Translations under genes and position numbers: made by a program
Source: Dyadobacter alkalitolerans DSM 23607
GTDB taxonomy: Bacteria; Bacteroidota; Bacteroidia; Cytophagales; Spirosomataceae
NCBI RefSeq assembly: GCF_000428845.1
Contig: NZ_AUAS01000019.1
Span: 1-57,028 of the forward strand
Direction of reading: 5' to 3'
Length of the DNA: 57,028 nucleotides
The notes under the pieces: generated by a model
The model's input: only the letters and a program-made list of their open reading frames with translations
What the model was told of the DNA's origin: nothing
Databases searched by the model: none
In this document: piece by piece, positions 18,204-26,200 of the stretch
How the letters are laid out: every line of letters starts with the position of its first letter
Numbering within the stretch: the stretch's first letter is position 1

Positions 18204-19448
18204 ATGGAATTATTCGTACTTTTCTCAATCCTGATCTCACTTGCGGCACTTTTCTCTTATATCAACGTCCGCTTTTTAAAACTTCCCTCCGGGATAAGCT
18301 TGATGCTGATGGGCACCGTAGTTGCATTGGTGGTGATCGCATTGGGCCAGATTTCAAGCCGCTTTTCGGCAGTGGTAGTGAAGGAGCTCGCGCTTATCGA
18401 TTTTTCCGAATTCATCCTGGGGATCCTTTTGAGCTTCCTTTTGTTTGCGGGTTCGTTGCATATGCAGCTTCCCGATCTTAAAAAGTCAGCAAAGACCATT
18501 ACCAGCTTCGCCGTAATCGGAACTATTCTTTCCACATTCATAGTGGGTTACGGATTTCATTACCTTACGCTGCTTTTTGGTATAGATATCCCTTTGGTTT
18601 TCTGTTTGCTTTTGGGCGCATTGATTGCTCCCACCGACCCAATTGCAGTAATGGGGATTTTGACAAAAGCGAAATTGTCCAAGACAGTTGAGACCAACAT
18701 TGTCGGTGAATCGCTCTTTAACGATGGCATTGGCGTGGTAATATTTGCCACTTTAGTCCAAATAGCTTCCGTAGGCATCGAGAATTTTGGTGCTTCTCAA
18801 ATCGGCCTGCTGTTTCTTCAAGAAGCAGTGGGAGGCATTGTTGCTGGTGGCTTTATCGGTGTTGTGGGTTACCGGCTCATGAAATCGATCGATCATTTCC
18901 AGACAGAAATTTTGATTTCCCTGGCGATGGTTATGGGAGGGTATTCACTTTGCCATTTTCTGCATGTATCGGGCCCGCTGGCCATGGTTGTGGCTGGTAT
19001 CATGACTGGAAACAGAGGTAGGGCACGCGCGATGAGCGATATCACCAAGGATTATCTGAGCAAATTCTGGGAAGTTACCGATGAGGTTCTCAATGCGATC
19101 CTGTTCCTGCTGATCGGGTTGGAGATTGTTGTAGTAACTTTCGAAGTGAACTATGTAATCATCGGCCTGCTTACGGCCATAATGATCATTATCGTCCGAT
19201 TCGGGGTGCTTTATTCTACGGCAACCACATTCGGGTTTATCAAACAGCTCGGACCCGGAACTTTGAAAATAATGGCGTGGGGTGGTCTGCGTGGTGGAAT
19301 TTCAATTGCACTTGCACTGTCGCTGCCCACCAGCCCGTATAAAAGCACTATTGTTTCTGTCACCTTCGTGATCGTACTCTTCTCCATCATAGTGCAGGGA
19401 CTAACAATTGGTTCGTTGATAAAAAGATTAGCACGTGAGACCAAATAA
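18204..19448 (+). CDS. CPA1-family sodium:proton antiporter
   Basis: NhaP/CPA1-type Na+(K+)/H+ exchanger of the inner membrane, 414 residues, about 12 helices. The conserved ion-site stretches are present: LIAPTDPIAVMGIL, GESLFNDGIGVVIF and AWGGLRGGISIALALSLP. It ends soon after the last helix without a long cytoplasmic tail, as short NhaP proteins do. Last gene of the DUF421-PRC-MscS-CPA1 run. The bases after its stop belong to a different gene fragment. Confidence 0.95.
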   Translation: MELFVLFSILISLAALFSYINVRFLKLPSGISLMLMGTVVALVVIALGQISSRFSAVVVKELALIDFSEFILGILLSFLLFAGSLHMQLPDLKKSAKTITSFAVIGTILSTFIVGYGFHYLTLLFGIDIPLVFCLLLGALIAPTDPIAVMGILTKAKLSKTVETNIVGESLFNDGIGVVIFATLVQIASVGIENFGASQIGLLFLQEAVGGIVAGGFIGVVGYRLMKSIDHFQTEILISLAMVMGGYSLCHFLHVSGPLAMVVAGIMTGNRGRARAMSDITKDYLSKFWEVTDEVLNAILFLLIGLEIVVVTFEVNYVIIGLLTAIMIIIVRFGVLYSTATTFGFIKQLGPGTLKIMAWGGLRGGISIALALSLPTSPYKSTIVSVTFVIVLFSIIVQGLTIGSLIKRLARETK

Positions 19449-19489
19449 AGACAATCTTCTGGGTTAGTAGATCTTGCCATCTAAGGGAC

Positions 19490-19636
19490 TGCACGGCCTG
19501 GACAATTGGCGATATTGGTATAGGGTTAATGGCCGGGCTTAACATTATTGCCATTCCGTTGTTACAATCTTGCATCATTATCCCAAGTGATCATCGAAAA
19601 CAGCAAGACGAAGCCTATCTCAGACAAGGCAATTGA
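19490..19636 (+). pseudogene. Fragment resembling the C-terminal end of a Na+:alanine symporter
   Basis: An open frame without start reads WTIGDIGIGLMAGLNIIAI, which resembles the last conserved helix of AGCS-family sodium:alanine symporters (IGDIGVGLMAWLNIIAI-type). After about 19575 it no longer matches and overlaps, on the other strand, the point where the kinase gene loses homology. Only the tail is here, so a recombination joint must lie on each side. Confidence 0.4.
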
Positions 19637-20852
19637 AATCTGCCCGCCGTCAGGCGTGAATTTAAATGCGTTATCAAGCAGGTTTTGAAAGATCCGTTCC
19701 GTCAGACCGATATCAGCGAAAACAGCGGGAAGATCGTTGGGCGCGTCGAGCATCAAACGGATATTCCGCTGCTCAGCCTTTAACTGGTATGCACTGAGAA
19801 TATCAGAAACCAGCTCGCCGATCGGAAAAAGCTCTTTTTGCGGTTCAACTACATTTGCTTCCAGTTTTGAATATTGAAACAACTGGTCGACAAGCACCGA
19901 AAGTTTCTTAGTGCATTCCAGCACAATGGCGAGATACCGCTCGGTTTCCGGGCCGGACAGTGTTTCACGTTTGATCGCCAGCATTTCAGCATAACCCTGC
20001 ATGATCGAAAGCGGCGTCCGCAGGTCGTGAGACACATTGGTTATCAGTTCCTGCCGAAAGCGGTCAGTTGCGGTGATTTTCTCAAAATTCTCCACAATAA
20101 CGTCGGCCATTTCATTGAATGTGGAGGTCAGAACGCCCAGGTTTTCCTTTTGCATATCCGTGTATACGCGCCGAGTAATCGCCATCCTGAAAGCGCTTTA
20201 CCACGCCTGCAGTGCTGCAAATGCTGTCGGTGATCAGAAAGAATGTAACCACGCCAACGACGAATGCACCCAGCAATGCTGCCAAAAAGATGTAAAGAGC
20301 TAGCCTAAAATTGAGATCACTACTGAGTGAGCCCAAGATTTCCTTTTGCTTTTCACTGGCCAGCACTGCATAGACATAACCTGCCAGCTTCCCGTTTTCC
20401 AGAACGGGTGCTGCCGAAAAGATACTGACCTCGCCCTGATGTTTAGGATTATCGCCCAGCGGCCGGTGGTTGTCGTCGGCAGCCAACCACTCATGCACTT
20501 TATTCATATCCACTTTTTTCACGTGAACGGTCGGTTCGGGCACTACATAATCGGTGATATTGCCAAGTGTATCAAGTAAATACACTTCCACGCTTGGATT
20601 AGCCACCATCGTGGAATGGATAATGTCGTGCGTGCCGGTAGTATCGGGGCGGCCATTTTTAATGGGCTGGGTAAAAGTGGCGAGGTGACCCGCAATGTTG
20701 CCATAAAGCTGCTGATGCGCGGCCATATAGTAGGTTTTGGAAAACCGTGAACCGATGAGTAAGAACACTAGGGCAAGTACCAGCAGCAAACTGGCAAAAA
20801 CGGCGCTAATCTTCCAGAATAGCAGGTTACCGCTGATGGTTTTTACAGACAT
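19562..20852 (-). pseudogene. Sensor histidine kinase, frameshifted and 3'-truncated
   Basis: Membrane sensor of a two-component system. ATG 20852 (MSVKTISGNLL) starts one base after the regulator stop. The first part has a membrane helix, a periplasmic sensor of about 130 residues, a second helix and the start of a HAMP linker (RFQDGDYSARI). Near 20140-20150, in GCAAAAGGAAAACC, the frame shifts. The other frame continues HAMP (LGVLTSTFNEMAD), the phospho-acceptor H-box NVSHDLRTPLS and the N-box (QNLLDNAFKFTPDGG). Homology stops after ISIAL near 19615, so the G-boxes that bind ATP are gone. The ORF runs on into unrelated sequence. Not functional as it stands. Confidence 0.8.
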
Positions 20853-20853
20853 A

Positions 20854-21247
20854 TCACAATTCTTCGTTAAACCGGTAGCCAATGCCCCAGGTAGTTAGTA
20901 TAAATGTCGGACTGGACACGTCGGTTTCTATTTTTCCTCTGAGCCGGTTGATACGCGTGTTGACCGTGTGTTCATATCCTTCAAAATCATAACCCCAAAC
21001 CAGGCTCAGCAGCTGTTTGCGGCTGTAGCTCCGGCAGGGATTGGAGGCCAGCAGCACGATCAGCTCAAATTCCCTGGGCGAAAGCTCAATGCGCTCGCCC
21101 CGCAGCATCACTTTGCGTTTGTCTACATCGATTTCCAGTCCCGCAATGATTATCTGTGCCGATTGCGGCGAGCTGTATCTTGCTTTTTCTTCATTGCGCC
21201 GGAAGATCACACGCACCCGGGCGATGAATTCGCGCACACTGAATGGC
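20854..21247 (-). pseudogene. OmpR/PhoB-type response regulator lacking its receiver domain
   Basis: The winged-helix DNA-binding domain is complete (LSPREFELIVLLASNP, VWGYDFEGYEHTVNTRINRLRGKIE, GIGYRFNEEL). Going upstream, receiver sequence survives only from the last conserved piece, PFSVREFIARVR, which in intact proteins is preceded by the LK of the fifth strand. At about 21247 it changes to recombinase sequence on the opposite strand. The open frame continues to 21333, but that extension is antisense recombinase and not receiver. The phospho-acceptor Asp is therefore gone. Confidence 0.8.
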
Positions 21248-21255
21248 AAGAGAAT

Positions 21256-21846
21256 ATCACCAAACGGGTTGCCCTGTATGCAAGGGTATCTACCTTGGAT
21301 AAGGGGCAGGATCCGGAAACCCAGGTGGGCCAATTAAGGGACTATGCCCAAAGGCGTAACTTTAAAGTCATGGGAGAATTTATAGATTACGCATCCGGGA
21401 CAACCCAGGACAGGGTCCAGTACAAATTGATGATGGCGGCGGTCAAAAAGAGAAAACTGGATGTAGTCCTGGTTTGGCGGTATGACCGGTTTGCCAGATC
21501 AACCCAGGCACTGGTCAATGCTATGAAGGAATTCCAAAGTATGGGAATTGATTTTATATCCTATCAGGAGAATATCGATACAACCACGCCGACCGGTGAG
21601 CTGATATTTCATGTGATGGCTTCATTAGCACAATTTGAAAGCTCACTGATCAGCCAGCGGGTAAAAGCCGGTATGGCCAGGGCAAAAGCACAGGGGAAAC
21701 GTATTTCACGGCCTCCGATACCGGTTCACCAGCAGCGAAAAATAGCCGAACTGCAAGAACGAGGGCTTTCAATAAATAAAATTTCCAAACTGTTGCGGAT
21801 AGCTTATGGGACCGTTTACAATTATAGGTCAAAACTAAAAACTTAG
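21256..21846 (+). CDS. Serine recombinase (resolvase/invertase family), start codon lost
   Basis: Site-specific recombinase of the resolvase/invertase type. The catalytic domain starts at RVALYARVSTLDKGQD (nucleophile Ser in RVST) and has the R-rich active site (WRYDRFARS), FHVMASLAQFESSLISQRV and the linker helix. It ends in a helix-turn-helix (RGLSINKISKLLRIAYGTVYNY). The codon where family members have the initiator Met reads ATC (21256), and no ATG lies nearby in frame except far upstream in antisense response-regulator sequence. It was probably cut at its first codon when it joined the response-regulator gene, and is silent or read from a rare start. Confidence 0.8.
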   Translation: MTKRVALYARVSTLDKGQDPETQVGQLRDYAQRRNFKVMGEFIDYASGTTQDRVQYKLMMAAVKKRKLDVVLVWRYDRFARSTQALVNAMKEFQSMGIDFISYQENIDTTTPTGELIFHVMASLAQFESSLISQRVKAGMARAKAQGKRISRPPIPVHQQRKIAELQERGLSINKISKLLRIAYGTVYNYRSKLKT

Positions 21847-21967
21847 CGGCCACTATGGTCTCTTAACGATCCTTTCGTTATCTGTGACTATTTTTTTAGA
21901 AAAAAGCTCTTTCAAGGTCAGTGCCGAGAATCATCATCATTATTAAAATAGCCATTATTGTAGACTT

Positions 21968-22011
21968 TTTGTCAACAAAACTTGACAAAGAGAAATGTTT
22001 ACATATCTTTG
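21968..22011 (+). promoter_or_regulatory. Operator-like palindrome overlapping a Bacteroidota promoter
   Basis: Perfect 8-base inverted repeat TTTGTCAA (21968-21975) / TTGACAAA (21982-21989) with a 6-base spacer. The right half overlaps a TTGA -33-like box, and 18 bases later comes TATCTTTG (22004-22011), matching the Bacteroidota -7 consensus TANNTTTG. The first ATG follows at 22036. A repressor bound here would block the promoter; the XRE protein encoded downstream is the natural candidate. Confidence 0.7.
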
Positions 22012-22035
22012 TATAAAACTAAACAATTCAACATA

Positions 22036-22431
22036 ATGGAACAGTCTAAAATAACCGCAAACAGACATTCTATCATATTCGCACTCATATATGGAGCCAC
22101 CTATTTGCCGGCAACATGGCTCCTAAAACATCAAGTATTTAGTAAACCTGTTTCGGTAATTATTGCAATAGTGCCAATCATTACATTCGCCATTTTTATT
22201 TTTAAATTAATCAAAGCGTTTTCGGTAATGGACGAAGTAAAGCAACGGGTGCAATTGGAAGCTGTTGTTATCGGTTTTTCGCTAACTGCCATGCTGATGA
22301 TGCTTTTGTTTTTGCTTCGCCTGTGTGATATATCGAACCCAGCCTGGTTTGGCTATGGACATTTGGTGGGTTATTGCTGGGCTTTTTATTTTATTGCAAT
22401 GTTCATTACGAAAAGAAAGTACGGCGTATGA
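22036..22431 (+). CDS. Four-helix membrane protein paired with XRE regulator
   Basis: 131 residues, four membrane helices and short polar loops. ATG 22036 is chosen because it follows the promoter and the upstream in-frame TTG would lie before the -7 element. A conserved-looking loop MDEVKQRVQLEAVVIGFSL separates helices two and three. Proteins of this size and shape are commonly encoded in front of a 65-70-residue XRE regulator; function unknown. Its TGA overlaps the regulator's ATG (ATGA), which indicates translational coupling. Confidence 0.85.
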   Translation: MEQSKITANRHSIIFALIYGATYLPATWLLKHQVFSKPVSVIIAIVPIITFAIFIFKLIKAFSVMDEVKQRVQLEAVVIGFSLTAMLMMLLFLLRLCDISNPAWFGYGHLVGYCWAFYFIAMFITKRKYGV

Positions 22432-22634
22432 AAAACACAATAAAGGTTGAACGAGCTAAAAAAAACTGGACACAGGCCGATCTTGCAAAACACATAGGCG
22501 TATCAAGACAAGGCTTAAATTCTATTGAAACTGGAAAATTTGTTCCATCCACTGTGCTTGCGTTGCGGATGGCTAAAGTTTTTAATACTACTGTCGAAGT
22601 TTTGTTTCAATTGGATGATATAGAAGATGATTAA
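22428..22634 (+). CDS. Small XRE/Cro-type HTH transcriptional regulator
   Basis: 68 residues, almost all one helix-turn-helix: VERAKKNWTQADLAKHIGVS RQGLN...IETGKFVPS, then MAKVFNTTVEVLFQ. This is the compact YgzD/YozG-like XRE group (no ligand domain). ATG 22428 overlaps the stop of the membrane protein by four bases. Expected to be an autorepressor of the pair through the palindrome at 21968-21989; this is inference from position only. Confidence 0.92.
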   Translation: MKNTIKVERAKKNWTQADLAKHIGVSRQGLNSIETGKFVPSTVLALRMAKVFNTTVEVLFQLDDIEDD

Positions 22635-22755
22635 GGGAAAGATCGGATAATCGAGAAACGCCGAACTAACATAAAGTATCATGGCAAATGCCGGTTCTAA
22701 GCTATACATAACCAGAGTGTGAAGGCGGATAATAGAGAGCTAAGTAAATCAAATA

Positions 22756-23301
22756 ATGCCAACCGCTATTTTTCGTCCATTTGTAACGAAAACCTCAAAT
22801 GTAACGGGCGATGGGAAAAGTGATCTCTTATCACTGCTCATGCAAAATGACTGAGCAATCCTTCAACTTCCAGCCCTGTCCGTAATTTACGGCGATCAAT
22901 TTGATCAAGTCCCGGCAGCGGGTAAAACGCTGACCCTGGTTCCCTACGGTTTTCATAGGCGCAGCTGTAAATTTGTTAACCTCCAAGTCCAAACTCCTGA
23001 ACTGATCGGCGTGATCGATCGTGTGTTCAGACAAATTCGCGGATTTTACTTCGGCCATCTAGATATCCGTTTTGCAAGCTGGGAAGATTTGACAGCGGGG
23101 CGGAACTTTTCGATTATTGAATTAAACGGGACCGGCAGCGAGCCCACGCACATATATGATCCGCAACATTCAATTTTGGATGCCTGGAAAGAAATTTACC
23201 GGCACTGGAAAATTGTTTTGCAAATTAGTATGATGAATGTTAAGGGGGGCGAACAGCGGTTAATGCCTTATAAGGGCATTGAAATGGACCGTTCGCACTA
23301 G
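22756..23301 (+). pseudogene. ATP-grasp (D-Ala-D-Ala-ligase-like) ghost with internal stop
   Basis: Frame from ATG 22756 reads VTKTSNVTGDGKSDLLSLL, then TGA at 22852, then AILQLPAL, LTLVPYGFHRRSCKFVN, IRGFYFGHLDIRF and FSIIELNGTGSEPTHIYDPQHS up to TAA at 23301. This is the central and C-terminal part of an ATP-grasp ligase; the Mg-binding E-x-N is in IIELNGTGSEP. The stop replaces what should be Arg (CGA to TGA fits a single C-to-T change). The N-terminal lobe is missing. Everything after the stop is still in one frame, so loss looks fairly recent. Confidence 0.75.
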
Positions 23302-23324
23302 TAGTATCTAAAAACGCTTAACGC

Positions 23325-23669
23325 TCACACCGGTGTTGCCATCTGCTCGCAAATGTCAGCACAATGACGACAGGCTTCTGCACACTGGCGGCAATGATCC
23401 ATACCCATTTGTGCATGCTGCTCACATTCTTGCGCGCAAGCTTTGCAAGCGTCTGCACAAATCCGGCATAAATGCGCACTGAACTGGCTTCCAAGGCTCA
23501 TCACTTCGCCAGCGCTTCGGCAGATTGCGGCGCATTCAAGATCAAGCTTTATACATTTGACCAGATTTTTCGGGTTTTCTTCTTTCAAGCATTCGGTTGC
23601 ACAATAGCTACAAGCCACCGCGCAAGCAACACAAGCATCAATACAGTCCTTAAATTGCTGATTTGCCAT
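23325..23669 (-). CDS. Cysteine-rich four-helix-bundle copper-binding protein
   Basis: 114 residues with 19 cysteines, nearly all in helical CxxC / CxxxC spacing (CIDACVACAVACSYC, CRICADACKACAQEC, CRQCAEACRHCADIC). This is the Csp/DUF326 layout: a four-helix bundle whose core is lined with thiols that store many Cu(I) ions. There is no signal peptide, so it would be cytosolic (Csp3-like). Single-gene unit; no copper regulator is adjacent. Confidence 0.93.
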   Translation of the reverse strand: MANQQFKDCIDACVACAVACSYCATECLKEENPKNLVKCIKLDLECAAICRSAGEVMSLGSQFSAHLCRICADACKACAQECEQHAQMGMDHCRQCAEACRHCADICEQMATPV

Positions 23670-23807
23670 GATTTCCCAGGTTTAATAGTATATTTTATAA
23701 ACGGAGAATTTAATTACAAAAACGATTCCAGCGGATTGTTATAATATTATGACTGGGATAACTTTATTAACAGAAAGCTATATCGAGGGTGATTTTCTTT
23801 ACGGCAA

Positions 23808-23978
23808 TTACTCGTAACCTTTGACTGCTGCCCAGGTCCTAACTGAAATAAGATATAATCCGATTGATAAGGGCAGCAATACTATCAAGCTATCTGTTAC
23901 ATATTTGGCTGTTAAAGCAGCTACTATGGCCACGATCCATAGGCTATATACATATTTGGTCCAGGGGAGCTTGCTCAT
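23808..23978 (-). CDS. Small two-helix membrane protein (56 residues)
   Basis: Starts MSKLPWTKYVYSLW and ends WAAVKGYE. Two membrane helices (residues about 9-24 and 31-48), lysines at both ends, no stops and good codon use for a short frame. It stands in an otherwise empty 500-base interval between the copper protein and the glycosyltransferase. Function unknown; it could be a true small membrane protein or the end of a larger lost one. Confidence 0.6.
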   Translation of the reverse strand: MSKLPWTKYVYSLWIVAIVAALTAKYVTDSLIVLLPLSIGLYLISVRTWAAVKGYE

Positions 23979-24182
23979 TGTCTAACTGAATGTTCTAGAA
24001 GCAATATATCAAAATGATCCTTAATTGCCAAGGGATTACCAGGCCATATCATAAAGGATTTGCTGTTTCAAAATTGATATCGAGGGTATTCTATATCAAG
24101 GAGTAAGGGCTATTCTCCTCTTTGTGGTTTTCTAACTCTTCAATTTATGATTCACAACGATGCGATACATTATATGTCTGCG

Positions 24183-25415
24183 TTACTGGTCAGGGCCGGA
24201 TTCAACCAGTTTAATGGCATTGTCGATCCCATTTTCCGTGGATAGTAAATCCGCCATGAGCCTGCTGCTAGTGTGGAGTTCTTTTCTGGTTAATAGCTCA
24301 TAACCGGCAGTGATCAACTGGTCGAGCGTTAATTTTTTCAAAGGTATTGGTTTAAGCGCGCAACCTTTTTGGAAAGCCAATTGTCCCCAAAAATGCTGGT
24401 CACCCATAGGGTACAGCACCGGACAAGTCAGGAATGGTTTACCTGCCCTTAGGCATTCAGCCATAGTACCGATCCCACCGTGGTGAATTACTGCTTTCAC
24501 ATGAGGAAGTAATTTTTCGTAAGGAGCGGATTCGATGATCTTGATGGCTTTACAATTCTCCAAATCGGTTGTCTTTTCAAACCCCCAGCCTTTAACAATA
24601 ATGATCCGGGTATTAAGTTTTTCTGTCAGCTGCATCATTGCTTGCTGCATATTAAGCTCGGTAGTCAGCGGCATACTCCCAAACGTGACAAGCAAGGGTG
24701 GAGCGCCTTCTTGCAGAAACTTAGATACATCGGAGTCAAGTGCAGCAGGGGATTCACCATACCAGAATCCGGTAAAGTGACTGTTATCAGGGTAGTCGTT
24801 TGGTTCTGTCAGTAAGTGCCGACTTACACCGTAAATCGACGGAAGTCCTTTGTAGTCTGCAATTAATGGTGACAGTTTATTTACTTCTCGGAACGCCCGG
24901 ATCGGTTTGTGCATCATCCGGTAGCTGAATTCAGTTAGTTTGTAGCTAAACCTATTAAGGATGGAGGGCAATCCAATGCCACTCAGGACTGGGTTTACGA
25001 ACTGTGCTGTTGCTTCAAATGCCGGAATAACATTTGCACGGATCATTTTGTCTGGGAACTGATCGGCAAAGTAACCTGCCAGGGTTTTGCCGTGGAACAA
25101 AACTTTGTCGCTTTGTAGTGAAACTTTATAAAAAGTGTCTAGGGCACTTTGGATCATAGGGTGCACCCAGCGGCTGAAATTTCGCTGGGCAAGAATTGGG
25201 TTTTTCATCATTTTCTTGCCTTCCTCGGACTCAAGCAGTGCCTGAAAATCTGCATCGACCGGGGCGAAATCAATCCCATAGGATCTAGCCAATGATTCAA
25301 AATTCTTGGCAGATGACAATACTACTTGATGGCCTCTCTGTTGAAGGGCTCTACCCAATACGGCATACGGCTGAACATCACCCCGAGTTCCTAAGGTTAA
25401 TAGGGCTATTTTCAT
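24183..25415 (-). CDS. GT1-family glycosyltransferase (UGT/MGT type)
   Basis: Transfers sugar from an NDP-sugar to a lipid or small-molecule acceptor. 410 residues in two Rossmann domains (GT-B). The N-terminus MKIALLTLGTRGDVQPYAVLG is the sterol/macrolide glycosyltransferase signature. The C-terminal donor motif HHGGIGTMAECLRAGKP is complete, and ADFQALL / FGSMPL also fit. No membrane helix. It is 74 bases downstream of a GbsR/MarR regulator, and an operator-like palindrome lies in between. Acceptors in this group include macrolides, glycopeptides, flavonoids and sterols; which one cannot be read from sequence. Confidence 0.9.
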   Translation of the reverse strand: MKIALLTLGTRGDVQPYAVLGRALQQRGHQVVLSSAKNFESLARSYGIDFAPVDADFQALLESEEGKKMMKNPILAQRNFSRWVHPMIQSALDTFYKVSLQSDKVLFHGKTLAGYFADQFPDKMIRANVIPAFEATAQFVNPVLSGIGLPSILNRFSYKLTEFSYRMMHKPIRAFREVNKLSPLIADYKGLPSIYGVSRHLLTEPNDYPDNSHFTGFWYGESPAALDSDVSKFLQEGAPPLLVTFGSMPLTTELNMQQAMMQLTEKLNTRIIIVKGWGFEKTTDLENCKAIKIIESAPYEKLLPHVKAVIHHGGIGTMAECLRAGKPFLTCPVLYPMGDQHFWGQLAFQKGCALKPIPLKKLTLDQLITAGYELLTRKELHTSSRLMADLLSTENGIDNAIKLVESGPDQ

Positions 25416-25456
25416 AAGCTATTATGTTAGAATAAGCACTGGTTTATAGTTTTTTA

Positions 25457-25476
25457 AGTTCTTTATAAAAAGAACT
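25457..25476. promoter_or_regulatory. Operator-like palindrome upstream of glycosyltransferase
   Basis: AGTTCTTT-ATAA-AAAGAACT, a perfect 8-base inverted repeat with core GTTCT-N8-AGAAC. It lies 42 bases upstream of the glycosyltransferase start, inside the interval after the regulator gene. The same core and spacing recur upstream of the regulator at 25999-26016. Confidence 0.65.
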
Positions 25477-25489
25477 GACAGCTTAAATT

Positions 25490-25954
25490 TTAGTATGCCT
25501 TGCGATTATGTATGTTCAACTGCTTCCACCTTTCTAAAATGATCGGAAATTCAACAATCATCATTTTGTACAAACTGGAAGCATTGGCAAGTTCTTTGGC
25601 AAATTCATCATCCTGGCCCCGGCTACTGGCAATATCATCAAGCATAGCAGAATAGCTTTTAAAGCGAGAAGTCATTTCCTGCTGATCAAGCATTTTCTTG
25701 AAATTGACGTGAAAATACCGTCTCCGCTGCCCACCTATTGTTTTTGACTCAATCATGTTCACTGCCATCAAAAATTTTAATGCGTTGGAGATAGCACTCT
25801 TGCTTACTTTAAAATAGCTGACCATATCGTCAAACGTAGCCTGGTCTTGGTGACTGAACAACAAATACACGAAAACACGGGCTGCTACCGGACTTAGTCC
25901 CATACCCTCCATGACCACTCCATACAGCTCTATTTTATCCCTGTGATTTTCCAA
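25490..25954 (-). CDS. GbsR/MarR-type transcriptional regulator
   Basis: 154 residues. N-terminal winged helix (SPVAARVFVYLLFSHQDQATFDDM, recognition region YFKVSKSAISNALKFLM, wing IGGQRRRYFHV) followed by two long dimerisation helices. The length and the KSAISNALK helix match the GbsR branch of the MarR superfamily. First gene of a likely two-gene unit with the glycosyltransferase. Two matching palindromes, one before each gene, suggest that it controls itself and the glycosyltransferase. Confidence 0.88.
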   Translation of the reverse strand: MENHRDKIELYGVVMEGMGLSPVAARVFVYLLFSHQDQATFDDMVSYFKVSKSAISNALKFLMAVNMIESKTIGGQRRRYFHVNFKKMLDQQEMTSRFKSYSAMLDDIASSRGQDDEFAKELANASSLYKMMIVEFPIILERWKQLNIHNRKAY

Positions 25955-25993
25955 TCCCGGTTGAATTTGTTTGAATCCAAAGCTACAAATTTC

Positions 25994-26021
25994 AACTGGT
26001 TCTTGAATATGAGAACCAGTT
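25994..26021. promoter_or_regulatory. Operator-like palindrome upstream of GbsR/MarR gene
   Basis: AACTGGTTCT-TGAATATG-AGAACCAGTT, a perfect 10-base inverted repeat 39 bases upstream of the regulator start. It shares the GTTCT-N8-AGAAC core with the site at 25457-25476. Confidence 0.7.
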
Positions 26022-26200
26022 TATTTTTATTCCAGCTAGTACGGTAAATCTCTTATTAAGTATCCTTTGCATAGCAGTAACCCAATCTTTATCATCCATA
26101 ATTACCATTTTGCAAGCGGAACGATTGAGCAGTAAATCCTAGGGGGAAGAGATATAACCAGTTTCTGCTGTTTTGGGCACATTTCATAAATGCTTCAAAA

